A stretch of 35,444 nt of DNA, taken from assembly GCA_012837685.1 (NCBI GenBank), contig DUQS01000024.1, positions 1 to 35,444 on the forward strand, read 5' to 3'. Positions 1 through 7,974 of the stretch are shown here, in pieces. Under the pieces are notes generated by a model. The model was not told the DNA's origin. It saw nothing but the letters and a program-made list of their open reading frames with translations, and ran no database searches. Both the position numbers and the translations under genes were made by a program. Origin of the DNA: Bacteroidales bacterium (lineage in GTDB: Bacteria > Bacteroidota > Bacteroidia > Bacteroidales > Paludibacteraceae). How positions within the stretch are numbered: position 1 is the first letter of the stretch; each line of letters starts with the position of its first letter.

Positions 1-2
1 AA

Positions 3-656
3 TTTGTGTTGGGCTATGGTGCTTATTTTAAAGAAAAAACGTTCATCAGTAAACTCATTTCGTACGACACATTTTTCATCGCATTGCAATATTTCGGTTT
101 TGCTTACAGAGGAAAACCATATATGGGTGTGGGACGGAATTTGGCATACCGCAAAGAGACGTTTTACCGTTTGAAAGGTTTTGCCGGTACGCTGCATATT
201 GCCTCCGGCGATGACGATTTGCTGGTAAATGAAGCTGCTAACAAGGACAATACACGTATCGAAACTTCATTGGAAAGCATAACGCTGTCGGTACCGAAAC
301 CTTCATTTTTCGACTGGATAAGCCAAAAACAACGCCATTTGCGCGCTTCAAAGCTTTATACCAAAGAAAGCAAGCTACTGTTGGGTTTAGAACCGGCATC
401 GCGCGGACTATTTTACCTTACGTTTGTGGCTTTAGCTTGTTTGCTGCCGCTACATTTGATTTATTATGTATTGGGACTGTTTGTCGTTCGCTATTTAGTG
501 CAGTTGGTAGTGGTCAATGTTTCGGCAAAATCGTTAAAAGAACGGAAATTTTTCTTGTCGCTGCTACTGTTCGATGTTTTTTTACCGCTCATAACGCTCT
601 ATTGCATGACCATTGGTAAAATGTTAAATAAAGAACAAAAAAATGCTTGGAAATAG
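3..656 (+). CDS. Family 2 glycosyltransferase, C-terminal part (5' truncated by window)
   Basis: The reading frame is open back to the window edge (codon ttt at 3-5), so the GTG at 6 is not the true start. What remains is the acceptor half of a processive-type GT2 enzyme. Counting from the GTG, GDDDLL (68-73) fits the acidic acceptor/catalytic motif and QKQRH (107-111) sits where these enzymes carry Q(Q/R)xRW, with His for Trp. Hydrophobic segments follow at about 134-172 and 182-203, so the end is membrane embedded. Such enzymes move a sugar from a nucleotide donor to a lipid or growing polymer at the inner membrane. The donor and product cannot be told from this fragment. The next gene has its own promoter, so the two are probably separate transcription units. 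Confidence 0.75.
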   Translation, partial: FVLGYGAYFKEKTFISKLISYDTFFIALQYFGFAYRGKPYMGVGRNLAYRKETFYRLKGFAGTLHIASGDDDLLVNEAANKDNTRIETSLESITLSVPKPSFFDWISQKQRHLRASKLYTKESKLLLGLEPASRGLFYLTFVALACLLPLHLIYYVLGLFVVRYLVQLVVVNVSAKSLKERKFFLSLLLFDVFLPLITLYCMTIGKMLNKEQKNAWK

Positions 657-661
657 TAAAC

Positions 662-692
662 TTTGATAAATCAAAAAAAAACAGTACTTTTG
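662..692 (+). promoter_or_regulatory. Bacteroidetes-type promoter for the DUF349 gene
   Basis: TTTG at 662-665 and TACTTTTG at 685-692 are separated by 19 bases. This matches the -33 TTTG / -7 TAnnTTTG consensus of the Bacteroidetes primary sigma factor. Transcription would begin near 699, giving a leader of about 44 nt before the ATG at 743. Confidence 0.7.
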
Positions 693-742
693 CTTTGTTT
701 TACATCTGTGTAAAATGGAGCTAACCGATAAATTTTTGTATT

Positions 743-2482
743 ATGGATCAAGATTTGAAAAAAGACGAACAAACATTGGAAGAAAACGTTCAATCTGTTG
801 AAAACAAAAACGTTGCAGAGGCTAAAAAATCTGAAGACGAAGCTGTCGCTACGGTGAATTTCAATGCGATGGAGCGTGGCGAACTATTGGAAGCAGCTAA
901 AGAATTGCTGAAAAATCCGTCCGCTTTGGCGATAAAAGAATCTATAGAGTCCATTAAACAAACGTTTTATCGTAAGTTGAAAGCTGAAAATAGTGCGAAA
1001 AAAGAAGTTGCCGAAACTGTTCCCGATGCATTGGAAACTGAATTTAAAGCGGTTTTGGCGCAGTACAAAGAGAAAAAAGCTGCCGAAAATAAGATTTTAG
1101 AAGAGGAAAAATGGAAAAATTACGAACTCAAAAAACAGGTTTTGGACGAATTGGAAAAATTGACGGAGTCGTCGGACGATTTGTCGGAAACTGTCAATGC
1201 TTTTCGTAAATTGCAACAGGAATGGAAACAGATAGGTCAAGTTCCGCAAGAAAAAGTTACTCCACTTTGGAAACTTTACAGCCAATACCAAGAAAGATTT
1301 TACGACCTGATAAAGATAAACAACGAACTGCGCGATTACGACTTCAAAAAGAATTTGGAACTGAAAACAAATTTGTGTGAAGTGGCTGAGCGTTTGGCAT
1401 CCGAAGAGGATGTACTCATTGCATTCAAAACTTTGCAAGGGTTGCACGAAGAATGGCGCGAAATAGGTCCTGTAGCACGCGATTTGCGCGAAGAGATATG
1501 GCAACGTTTCAAAGATGCTTCTAAAGTGATAAATAAAAAACATCAGGCGTTATTTCAACTTTCCAAAGAGGAAGAAGAGGCATTGATAAAGGAAAAAGAA
1601 GCCATTTGCGATAAGATAGAAGCTATGGATTTGACCCAGAAATCGCACAAAAAATGGGAAAATAACACAAAGGTAATCATTGAGTTACAAAATAAATGGA
1701 AAGAAATAGGCGCTGCATCGAATAAAAACGAACGGAAACTCTACAAACGCTTTCGCAGTGCGTGTGATGCTTTTTTTAAAGCCAAAAGCGAATTTTTCAA
1801 AACCATTAAAAAAGAATTTGCAGCCAACTTGGAAAAGAAAAAAGAGTTGTGTGAAATTGCCGAATCGTTGAAAGATAGCACTGATTGGAAAGAGACGACC
1901 GAAAAATTCGTAGCGTTACAAAAAGAATGGAAAACCATTGGCGCCACCAGTAAAAAACAATCGGATGCCGTTTGGCAGCGTTTTGTAACAGCTTGCGACT
2001 ACTTCTTTGACCAGAAGGATAAAAATTTCTCCGGAAAGAAAACGGAAGAAATAGAAAATTTTAACCGTAAACGTGAAATCATTGCTAAGATTGAGGCATT
2101 TGAAAGAACGGGCGATGATGCTGCCGATTTGGCTGCTCTGAAAGCTCTTTCGGCGGAATATAACGCTATAGGACATGTGCCTTTTAAGAAAAAAGATGCG
2201 TTGTTCAAAGCGTTCAAAAAAGCCACCGACTTACAGTTTGAAGCGTTCCAAAAAATAAAAAATGATGTGAAAAAAGCATCTGCTGAACGCAACAAATTGA
2301 TGAAAGAGTACACCACGTTGCGTAACGAAATTGCTACTTACGAGAATAATATCGGATTTTTTGCAGCATCGAAGAAAGCTAAAAATATGGTGGAAGAGAT
2401 GAATAAGAAGATAGATGCTTTGAAAGAGAAATTGGCAGATATTGAGAAAAAAATACAAGAAATAGATAATTCAATAGATTGA
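743..2482 (+). CDS. DUF349 repeat protein (579 aa)
   Basis: This is a soluble, highly charged, largely helical protein with no signal peptide. After an acidic N-terminus (about 1-90) it carries five spaced copies of the DUF349 signature, a Trp/Tyr followed by IG: LQQEWKQIGQVP near 158-168, HEEWREIGPV near 235-244, LQNKWKEIGA near 315-324, LQKEWKTIGA near 392-401 and LSAEYNAIGHVP near 469-480. The C-terminus is a coiled coil rich in Lys and Glu. Proteins of this family are common in Bacteroidetes and have no settled biochemical function; five units is a usual number. It has its own promoter and lies 83 bp before the SPT-like gene, with a hairpin in the gap, so co-transcription is possible but not certain. 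Confidence 0.88.
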   Translation: MDQDLKKDEQTLEENVQSVENKNVAEAKKSEDEAVATVNFNAMERGELLEAAKELLKNPSALAIKESIESIKQTFYRKLKAENSAKKEVAETVPDALETEFKAVLAQYKEKKAAENKILEEEKWKNYELKKQVLDELEKLTESSDDLSETVNAFRKLQQEWKQIGQVPQEKVTPLWKLYSQYQERFYDLIKINNELRDYDFKKNLELKTNLCEVAERLASEEDVLIAFKTLQGLHEEWREIGPVARDLREEIWQRFKDASKVINKKHQALFQLSKEEEEALIKEKEAICDKIEAMDLTQKSHKKWENNTKVIIELQNKWKEIGAASNKNERKLYKRFRSACDAFFKAKSEFFKTIKKEFAANLEKKKELCEIAESLKDSTDWKETTEKFVALQKEWKTIGATSKKQSDAVWQRFVTACDYFFDQKDKNFSGKKTEEIENFNRKREIIAKIEAFERTGDDAADLAALKALSAEYNAIGHVPFKKKDALFKAFKKATDLQFEAFQKIKNDVKKASAERNKLMKEYTTLRNEIATYENNIGFFAASKKAKNMVEEMNKKIDALKEKLADIEKKIQEIDNSID

Positions 2483-2491
2483 TATATAAGG

Positions 2492-2521
2492 CGATAAAGG
2501 AGGTGAAAACCTCTTTTGTCG
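2492..2521 (+). other. GNRA-capped hairpin between the DUF349 and SPT-like genes
   Basis: A 13-bp stem (2492-2504 with 2509-2521, two G-U pairs) is closed by a GAAA tetraloop. No T-run follows, so it is not a standard terminator; it could stabilise or attenuate a read-through mRNA. An AT palindrome follows at 2533-2554 (TTTATTAA, 6-base centre, TTAATAAA). Confidence 0.5.
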
Positions 2522-2565
2522 TAGAAGGGGCTTTTATTAAATTTAATTAATAAAACTCGTAATTT

Positions 2566-3750
2566 ATGAATTTATTACAAGAAAAACTTGAAAAGTATAA
2601 TATCCCGCAGCAAATGAAGGATAAAGGTATTTATCCTTATTTTCGAGCTATATTGAGCGAACAGGACTGTGAGGTTGTAATTAACGGCAAAAAAGTGCTG
2701 ATGTTTGGCTCAAACAGTTATTTGGGGCTGACCAATCATCCTAAAATCAAAGAGGCGTCTATAGCAGCAGTTCGTAAATACGGTACGGGTTGCGCCGGAT
2801 CGCGTTTTTTGAACGGAACATTAGATATACACGAACAATTGGAAGCCCGTTTGGCAAAATTTGTCGGTAAAGAAGAGGCTATTATTTTTTCTACCGGATT
2901 TCAAGTGAATGTGGGTGTGGTTTCCTGTTTGACAGGACGCGAGGATTACATAATTTTAGACGAATCCGACCATGCTTCCATCATTGAAGGTCGTCGTTTG
3001 TCGTTTTCCAATTGCTTGAAATTTAAGCATAACGATATGGATTCGTTGGAAAAAACGCTAAAAACGTGTGCTCCCGATAAAATAAAACTCATAGTGGTGG
3101 ACGGCGTGTTCAGTATGGAGGGCGATGTTGCTCCTTTGAAAGAGATTGTTGCTTTGGCGAAAAAATACAATGCTTCCGTTATGGTTGATGAAGCTCACGG
3201 AATAGGCGTTTTCGGTAAAAACGGACAGGGCGTTTGTCATGCTATGGGCGTAACCGACGATGTGGATTTAATTATGGGCACATTTAGCAAATCGTTTGCT
3301 TCATTGGGCGGTTTTATTGCTTGTAATTCTGTCATTGCCAACTATTTGCGCCACAATGCACGCTCTTACATATTCAGCGCCAGTGCAACACCTGCATCTA
3401 TTGGTGCCGCCAATGCTGCATTGGATATTATGTTGAGCGAGCCGGAACGTATCGAACGTTTGTGGGATGTTACTCATTATGCGTTAGATGGTTTTCGCAA
3501 AATGGGCTGCGAAATAGGACCTACGACTACGCCTATTATACCTTTGTATATTCGCGATAACGAAAAAACTTTTGCAGTAACGCGCGCATTGCTCAACGAA
3601 GGCATTTTTGTCAATCCTGTTGTGTCTCCTGCTGTTGCTCCGCAAGATACGCTTATTCGTTTTTCGCTGATGGCAACGCACTCTAAAGCGCAGATTGATA
3701 TTGCTTTTGAGAAAATAGAAAAGTGTTTCAAACAATTTGGTATTATCTAA
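2566..3750 (+). CDS. spt: Serine palmitoyltransferase-like alpha-oxoamine synthase
   Basis: This is a PLP-dependent fold-type I enzyme of 394 aa that condenses an amino acid with an acyl-CoA. Visible features are DESDHAS with the cofactor-stacking His136, VDEAHG (Asp208, His211), and the Schiff-base lysine Lys242 in GTFSKSFASLGG. The family holds KBL, BioF and SPT. The N-terminus (LLQEKLEKYNIPQ) and the nearness to lipid-type genes fit the Bacteroidales serine palmitoyltransferases, which make 3-ketosphinganine for sphingolipids from serine and palmitoyl-CoA. No biotin genes are adjacent, which argues against BioF. The protein is cytosolic and soluble as in bacterial SPTs. It probably shares an mRNA with panB, 27 bp downstream. 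The alpha-oxoamine synthase call is firm; SPT over KBL is an inference. Confidence 0.8.
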   Translation: MNLLQEKLEKYNIPQQMKDKGIYPYFRAILSEQDCEVVINGKKVLMFGSNSYLGLTNHPKIKEASIAAVRKYGTGCAGSRFLNGTLDIHEQLEARLAKFVGKEEAIIFSTGFQVNVGVVSCLTGREDYIILDESDHASIIEGRRLSFSNCLKFKHNDMDSLEKTLKTCAPDKIKLIVVDGVFSMEGDVAPLKEIVALAKKYNASVMVDEAHGIGVFGKNGQGVCHAMGVTDDVDLIMGTFSKSFASLGGFIACNSVIANYLRHNARSYIFSASATPASIGAANAALDIMLSEPERIERLWDVTHYALDGFRKMGCEIGPTTTPIIPLYIRDNEKTFAVTRALLNEGIFVNPVVSPAVAPQDTLIRFSLMATHSKAQIDIAFEKIEKCFKQFGII

Positions 3751-3777
3751 TTAATAAGTTTTTTAAAATAAATAATT

Positions 3778-4599
3778 ATGTCAGTTCACAATTCAAAAGA
3801 CATCCGTAAGGTTACGACGCATCGCTTGAACGAAATGAAAAGCCGAAATGAAAAAATAAGTATGCTAACTGCATACGATTACACGATGGCTTCCATTGTT
3901 GATAAAGCCGGAGTAGATGTTATTCTTGTGGGCGATTCTGCATCTAATGTTATGGCAGGAAACGTAACAACTTTGCCAATTACATTAGACCAAATGATTT
4001 ATCACGGTAAATCTGTTGCACGTGCTGTAAAACGGGCGTTAGTGGTGGTTGATATGCCTTTTGGAACTTACCAAACAAGTGATGTGGAGGCAGTTCAAAA
4101 TGCCATTAAAATGATGAAAATAACACATGCCGATGCTTTGAAACTCGAAGGCGGCGTGGAAATTATTGATGCCGTTAAAAAAATCTTAGCTGCCGGTATT
4201 CCCATTATGGGACATCTTGGGCTAATGCCGCAATCCATAAATAAATACGGTACTTACACCGTGAGAGCAAAAGAAGAAGATGAAGCTGAAAAGTTGATTT
4301 CGGATGCGATTTTACTCGAAGAAGCCGGCTGTTTTACCATTGTTCTTGAAAAAATTCCGGCAGTTTTGGCGAAAAAAGTAGCCGAAAAGCTGACGATACC
4401 TGTAATTGGTATCGGTGCCGGACGCTATGTCGATGGGCAAGTGCTGGTTCTTCACGATATGTTGGGTATGTCGAATGGTTTCTCGCCACGTTTTTTGCGG
4501 CGTTATGCCGATTTGAATAGCGTAATGACCGAAGCTGTAAAGCATTACGTAAGCGACGTGAAACATCAGGATTTCCCAAACGAAACAGAACAATATTAA
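3778..4599 (+). CDS. panB: 3-methyl-2-oxobutanoate hydroxymethyltransferase
   Basis: Ketopantoate hydroxymethyltransferase transfers a hydroxymethyl group from 5,10-methylene-THF to alpha-ketoisovalerate, the first step of pantothenate and CoA synthesis. The 273-aa length and the order of motifs match Pan[16 protein letters not shown], the metal-binding Asp in VGDSASNV (Asp53), [10 protein letters not shown], the LKLEGG strand, [11 protein letters not shown], the acid Glu191 in VLEKIP, and IGIGAG. It is a cytosolic (beta/alpha)8 enzyme. It follows the SPT-like gene by 27 bp, and both consume CoA or acyl-CoA-linked metabolism. No panC or panD is next to it. A short inverted-repeat element starts 6 bp after the stop. 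Confidence 0.95.
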   Translation: MSVHNSKDIRKVTTHRLNEMKSRNEKISMLTAYDYTMASIVDKAGVDVILVGDSASNVMAGNVTTLPITLDQMIYHGKSVARAVKRALVVVDMPFGTYQTSDVEAVQNAIKMMKITHADALKLEGGVEIIDAVKKILAAGIPIMGHLGLMPQSINKYGTYTVRAKEEDEAEKLISDAILLEEAGCFTIVLEKIPAVLAKKVAEKLTIPVIGIGAGRYVDGQVLVLHDMLGMSNGFSPRFLRRYADLNSVMTEAVKHYVSDVKHQDFPNETEQY

Positions 4600-4604
4600 A
4601 CGCC

Positions 4605-4637
4605 CCTATTTAGCGCAGGTAAGTAAACTTGCGCCAA
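4605..4637 (-). repeat. Palindromic repeat, short copy R0
   Basis: CCTATTTAGCGCA (4605-4617) and AAGTAAACTTGCGCCAA (4621-4637) match the two ends of the longer copy at 5516-5588 in opposite orientation, with about 40 internal bases missing. The two copies bracket the 4913-5410 gene as inverted repeats. Confidence 0.6.
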
Positions 4638-4747
4638 TTTTGGGAGAAAATGCGAACGAAACCCCGATGAGCAAAGCGATTGAATGCAAAAATGCAAATT
4701 GTTGATAACTTTTTTGGGAAAGGGGGATTTATAAGAAGTAAATAGCA

Positions 4748-4774
4748 AAAGGCAAGGAATATATCCCTGCCTTT
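4748..4774 (+). terminator. Weak hairpin, possible panB terminator
   Basis: AAAGGCAAGG (4748-4757) pairs with CCCTGCCTTT (4765-4774) at nine of ten positions, with a 7-base loop. Only a short T-run ends the stem, so termination is uncertain. Confidence 0.3.
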
Positions 4775-4912
4775 ACGCTTAAACGATTAAAATTATTTAT
4801 GATAATCAAATGATTATTCTAATAACTCCCGATTTGGAGCATTACCAAAACAACCTATTTACTAAAAAAGTCAGCAGAAGTCAACATTTTGTGGACTGTT
4901 TTGTAAAATTAT

Positions 4913-5410
4913 TTACCGTTTAGAAGGATAATGTAACACTTTAAATTGGGATTTCCTGTATCCTATAATCCAACAAGGAGTATCGTCTTCCCTCATGACA
5001 AAGTCTCCTAATTTGTGTTCTATATAAGAAAATTTTCTCTTGTGTCCTACTGATATTAGAAAATCGGGTAACTCTTGGTAAACAAAAACTAAATATTCTT
5101 TCAAAACAAAAAAACCAATCAGATTTTCAGATTTATAAGGATAATTGCTTAAACGAAATTCGAGTGTTTGACAATCACTATCTCCTTTGACATACAAATG
5201 AAAATATTTGTACCTTTTAAGAACATTCAAAAGCGTATCATTTTTTGCACCAAATAACAAACTTTCTAATTCAGATTGAATATTCTCATTTGTTATTACA
5301 AGTTGCATAACTTCATGATCGATCTTTTTCCATGTTTCCTTGCCAAGTTGCTGCCCTTTTGTTGAAAATATAACTAAACAGCAAATTGTTATCGTAATAA
5401 ACTTCTTCAT
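4913..5410 (-). CDS. Small secreted protein of unknown function (165 aa)
   Basis: I do not recognise this protein. It starts with a clear Sec signal peptide (MKKFITITICCLVIFSTKG, cleavage probably just before QQ near residue 19), leaving a periplasmic or exported domain of about 145 aa with mixed charge, many aromatics and two further cysteines (Cys80 region and Cys147 region). It stands alone, on the opposite strand to panB, between inverted copies of a palindromic repeat, and just downstream of what looks like the 3' end of a lost gene (5423-5503). A TACCTTTG promoter element lies upstream at 5619-5626. The setting, a short secreted orphan behind a truncated gene, would fit a leftover partner or immunity-type protein, but no sequence feature proves this. 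Confidence 0.65.
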   Translation of the reverse strand: MKKFITITICCLVIFSTKGQQLGKETWKKIDHEVMQLVITNENIQSELESLLFGAKNDTLLNVLKRYKYFHLYVKGDSDCQTLEFRLSNYPYKSENLIGFFVLKEYLVFVYQELPDFLISVGHKRKFSYIEHKLGDFVMREDDTPCWIIGYRKSQFKVLHYPSKR

Positions 5411-5422
5411 AAACTTTAATTT

Positions 5423-5503
5423 TTATCTACCAAAAGGTATCTTTTGTTTACCAGGGACATAATATAAATTGAATGCAGGTACAGGAACATTACGACTCCT
5501 CAT
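5423..5503 (-). pseudogene. Possible 3' remnant of a lost gene upstream of the 165-aa gene
   Basis: The minus strand encodes MRSRNVPVPAFNLYYVPG followed by KQKIPFGR and a stop, ending 12 bp before the ATG of the 165-aa gene. The frame is open a little further upstream, into the palindromic repeat at 5516-5588, where it meets a stop. The peptide composition and the tight spacing suggest the C-terminus of a former operon partner whose 5' part was replaced by the repeat. It could also be a chance ORF. Confidence 0.3.
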
Positions 5504-5515
5504 AATATCTCTTAT

Positions 5516-5588
5516 TTGGCGCAAGTTTACTTAACTTGTGCCTTTTATTTGTTCAGTTTCATAACTGAATAAATTTGCGCTAAATAGG
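5516..5588 (+). repeat. Palindromic repeat, full copy R1
   Basis: The ends TTGGCGCAAGTTT (5516-5528) and AAATTTGCGCTAA form near-perfect inverted termini. The centre holds a hairpin TTCAGTT-TCAT-AACTGAA. The right half is almost identical to the reverse complement of 32485-32535. Confidence 0.7.
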
Positions 5589-5618
5589 ATATTAAAACAT
5601 CAATTCATTTAACAACGA

Positions 5619-5626
5619 CAAAGGTA
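5619..5626 (-). promoter_or_regulatory. -7 element for the 165-aa gene region
   Basis: The minus strand reads TACCTTTG, a full match to TAnnTTTG. No good TTTG lies 19-20 bases upstream. It would start a transcript about 110 nt before the remnant, running through repeat R1. Confidence 0.4.
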
Positions 5627-5684
5627 ACTAAATAATTACTTTTTGGATAGTGTATTTTATATTTTTTACTTATTTATTTTTTTT

Positions 5685-5711
5685 GTCAGTTTGGAAACTT
5701 GCGCCAAATAA
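5685..5711 (+). repeat. Palindromic repeat, degenerate copy R4
   Basis: GTCAGTTTGGAAACTTGCGCC and the following AAATAA resemble the right half of R1 with an internal deletion. Confidence 0.4.
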
Positions 5712-5725
5712 AGCATAAATATCAT

Positions 5726-5761
5726 AAAAAAGCACTCAAAACTAATTTTGAGTGCTTTTTT
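5726..5761 (-). terminator. Terminator of tRNA-Glu (bidirectional)
   Basis: AGCACTCAAAA (5731-5741) and TTTTGAGTGCT (5746-5756) form a perfect 11-bp stem with a CTAA loop, flanked by A5 and T5. On the minus strand it lies two bases after the tRNA 3' end. It could stop transcription from either side. Confidence 0.85.
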
Positions 5762-5762
5762 G

Positions 5763-5835
5763 TAGCGGATCCGGGAATCGAACCCGGGTTTCAGCCGTGA
5801 GAGAGCCGCGTCCTAGGCCACTAGACGAAACCGCC
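5763..5835 (-). tRNA. tRNA-Glu (anticodon CTC)
   Basis: The minus strand folds as a 73-nt cloverleaf: D-arm GTCTAGTGGCCTAGGAC, anticodon stem CGGCT/GGCTG with loop CTCTCAC (anticodon CTC, reads GAG), and T-arm CCGGG-TTCGAAT-CCCGG. The acceptor stem has a G1-U72 wobble and an apparent U6-U67 mismatch. CCA is not encoded. A promoter lies upstream at 5847-5878 and a terminator directly downstream. Most bacteria depend on tRNA-Glu(TTC), which would have to be elsewhere, so this is an extra isoacceptor. Confidence 0.9.
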
Positions 5836-5846
5836 TTAAAGTGCTA

Positions 5847-5878
5847 CAAAGGTAATAAACCTAATTCTTTTCAGCAAA
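5847..5878 (-). promoter_or_regulatory. Promoter of tRNA-Glu
   Basis: The minus strand has TTTG (5878-5875), 20 bases, then TACCTTTG (5854-5847), an exact match to the Bacteroidetes consensus. Transcription should start a few bases before the tRNA 5' end at 5835. Confidence 0.8.
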
Positions 5879-5905
5879 TAAAATAATTGTTTTTGCTAAA
5901 TATTT

Positions 5906-6853
5906 TTATAACTTCAACATTTTTAAGCCATTAGGAATTATTTCTACAACAAATGGACTATGTCCGTGAATGGGAAGTCCGTCTCTTTCGCAAAGAATTT
6001 TTTCAGACGCTTCAATGGTTATTTTGGGACAAACAAAAGTTTCAACGAAATTTAATTTGGTAATTTCTTCCTGAAAAAATAATTTGAGACCTTTGAAGAT
6101 TTGGAAAAACTTCGGTTTTTTTATGACTGATACATGAAACACTCCGTCAGTCGGTACGGCATCGGGCGTTTGTTTAAGTCCGCCTCCGCTGTAACAGCCA
6201 TTGCCAATGGCAATGGAGAAAATGTTGTCGTAAAGGCTTTTAGAGTTGTCATACACTTTCATCATGGTCGATTTATAAAGAAACACCGACATTATAATAG
6301 AGAGAGTATAACTCCACGCACTTCCTCCCAAAATGCTTTTCAACCGATTGGTTTGCTTTACAACCAATGCGTCGAAACCCAATCCAACCTGATTAATAAA
6401 GTATTGCGTATTTCGTTCGCCGGTGTCGTTATCGGTGTAGGTAATTTTGCCTATATCCACCGGCTGGCATTTGCGAATTAAAAGTTGGTCGGAAATGGCT
6501 TTGTAGTTGTCGCGTGTAATGCCCCAAAAACGCGCCCAATCGTTGCCTGTGCCCAAAGGAATAAGTGCGATGACCACTTCGTGTTTATCGGGAATATCGG
6601 ATTTGTAAATGCCGTTAACCACTTCGTTCAATGTGCCGTCGCCGCCAACGATGAAAAAATGGCGAAAACCTTTGTCTAACATTGTTTGCACAATTTCCGT
6701 GGCGTGTCCCGGGTAGGCGGTTAATTGTTCGCTGAATTTGATATTTGCTTGCTTAAATACTTTATAAACGTTCGACCAATCTTTGCCGAGACGTCGTTTT
6801 CCCGCATGAGGATTGACAATAACTCCCCACAATTCTTCTTTTATATTAACCAT
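5906..6853 (-). CDS. Diacylglycerol kinase-family lipid kinase (YegS/DagK type)
   Basis: This 315-aa protein has the catalytic fold of the DAGK/sphingosine kinase/NAD kinase superfamily: VNPHAGKRR near residue 13, the nucleotide-binding FIVGGDGTLNEVVNGI (GGDGT at 70-74), and IPLGTGNDWARF near 98. The C-terminal beta domain ends with the usual CERDG (I)HGHSP segment. It would phosphorylate a lipid such as diacylglycerol, or a sphingoid base, with ATP at the inner face of the membrane. The SPT-like gene in the window makes a sphingolipid substrate conceivable, but that is inference. Its ATG lies inside the 3' end of aroC (8-bp overlap), so it is translationally coupled as the last gene of lptD-slyD-aroC-kinase. 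Confidence 0.88.
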   Translation of the reverse strand: MVNIKEELWGVIVNPHAGKRRLGKDWSNVYKVFKQANIKFSEQLTAYPGHATEIVQTMLDKGFRHFFIVGGDGTLNEVVNGIYKSDIPDKHEVVIALIPLGTGNDWARFWGITRDNYKAISDQLLIRKCQPVDIGKITYTDNDTGERNTQYFINQVGLGFDALVVKQTNRLKSILGGSAWSYTLSIIMSVFLYKSTMMKVYDNSKSLYDNIFSIAIGNGCYSGGGLKQTPDAVPTDGVFHVSVIKKPKFFQIFKGLKLFFQEEITKLNFVETFVCPKITIEASEKILCERDGLPIHGHSPFVVEIIPNGLKMLKL

Positions 6854-7922
6854 ATTGATTGGCTTGCGATAGTAATAATAAATCTAATGTAACGATGGCT
6901 GCCATTGCTTCTACCACAGGCACTGCTCTTGGCACAACGCAGGGGTCATGCCGTCCGTGTGCCTGAAGCTCAATTTGTTTGCCGTTTGAATTAATGGTGT
7001 TTTGTTTTTTCGAAATGGTTGGAGTTGCTTTAAATACCACTCTAAACGAAATTTCTTCGCCGTTGGAAATTCCGCCTTGTATGCCTCCTGAGTAGTTGGT
7101 GGCGGTAGCGATTTTTCCGTTTTTAATTACAAATGCGTCATTCATTTCCGAACCTTTGAGTGCTACATTGTCAAAACCGCTACCGTAATCGAAACCTTTA
7201 GCGGCATTGATAGAAAGCATTGCCATAGCCAACTGCGACTCAAATTTGCTGTAAATAGGCTCTCCAAGTCCGAGCGGCACATTCAGAATTTTGCACGACA
7301 CAATGCCTCCGATAGAATCGCCGTCGGCTTTTACTGTTCTAATGCAATCTGCCATTTTAGCGGCTGTGGTGGCATCGGGACAACGGACTTCGTTGTTTTC
7401 TATGGCATCAAAGTTTATTGCAGTGGTTTTATCTAACGCAATGGCACCAACTTGCGATGTATAAGCATGAATTTCTATGCCTTTGTTAGCCAAAATTTGC
7501 TTGGCTACGGCACCTACAACAACTCGCACTGCCGTTTCTCTTGCTGACGCACGTCCGCCTCCGCGGTAATCGCGCCAACCGTATTTTTGTTGGTAGGTAA
7601 AATCGGCGTGCGAAGGGCGGAAAATGTCTTTAAGATGTTCGTAGTCGTCCGAGCGTTGTTGCGTGTTGCGTATGATAAATGCAATAGGCGCACCGGTTGT
7701 TTTTCCTTCAAAAATGCCCGACAAAAATTCCACTGTATCGGCTTCGGTGCGCGTAGTTGTTAAATCCGATTGTCCCGGGCGACGTCTGTCCACTTCGCGC
7801 TGAATGAGTTTCATGTCCAATTTGACATTTGAAGGGCAGCCGTCTATAACTCCGCCAATGGCTGTGCCGTGCGACTCTCCGAATGAAGTGTATCTGAAAA
7901 GCGTTCCGAATGTGTTAGACAT
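6846..7922 (-). CDS. aroC: Chorismate synthase
   Basis: AroC converts 5-enolpyruvylshikimate-3-phosphate to chorismate using reduced FMN, the last step of the shikimate pathway. All signatures are present: FGESHG (catalytic His18), RRRPGQSDLTTTR with the phosphate-binding arginines, RGGGRASARETAVRV, GGIQGGISNGE and the C-terminal RHDPCVVPRAVPV. At 358 aa it has the standard length. It sits between slyD (52 bp upstream) and the lipid kinase (8-bp overlap) in a minus-strand operon. No other aro gene is adjacent. Confidence 0.97.
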   Translation of the reverse strand: MSNTFGTLFRYTSFGESHGTAIGGVIDGCPSNVKLDMKLIQREVDRRRPGQSDLTTTRTEADTVEFLSGIFEGKTTGAPIAFIIRNTQQRSDDYEHLKDIFRPSHADFTYQQKYGWRDYRGGGRASARETAVRVVVGAVAKQILANKGIEIHAYTSQVGAIALDKTTAINFDAIENNEVRCPDATTAAKMADCIRTVKADGDSIGGIVSCKILNVPLGLGEPIYSKFESQLAMAMLSINAAKGFDYGSGFDNVALKGSEMNDAFVIKNGKIATATNYSGGIQGGISNGEEISFRVVFKATPTISKKQNTINSNGKQIELQAHGRHDPCVVPRAVPVVEAMAAIVTLDLLLLSQANQYG

Positions 7923-7974
7923 AGAATAGTGGTTTTTTAAAATGTTTTCTGAAAAAATGTTTTTTAGCTGTCTG

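Larger units (their letters stand above)
4600..4912. other. Gene-poor gap downstream of panB
   Basis: About 310 bp with no convincing gene. It holds the short repeat copy at 4605-4637, a hairpin at 4748-4774, and two weak reading-frame remnants. One runs from 4601 to the TGA at 4703-4705 and would end in LGENANETPMSKAIECKNANC-like sequence; the other is a 37-codon ORF at 4810-4923. Neither has a recognisable start context. The stretch reads like decayed accessory DNA. Confidence 0.4.
5411..5725. other. Intergenic stretch with repeats and a promoter element
   Basis: This gap contains the gene remnant (5423-5503), the long palindromic repeat R1 (5516-5588), a segment at about 5589-5635 that resembles the reverse complement of 32536-32582 upstream of another secreted-protein gene, the -7 element at 5619-5626, and the partial repeat R4 (5685-5711). 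No further gene is visible. Confidence 0.5.

Noticed and set aside
4810-4923. 37-codon plus-strand ORF
   Set aside because: No promoter, no recognisable domain, and it overlaps the 3' end of the opposite gene.
4605-5588. Single transposon bounded by the inverted copies R0 and R1
   Set aside because: The enclosed gene is not a transposase and R0 is internally deleted; further solo copies elsewhere fit a dispersed small repeat better.
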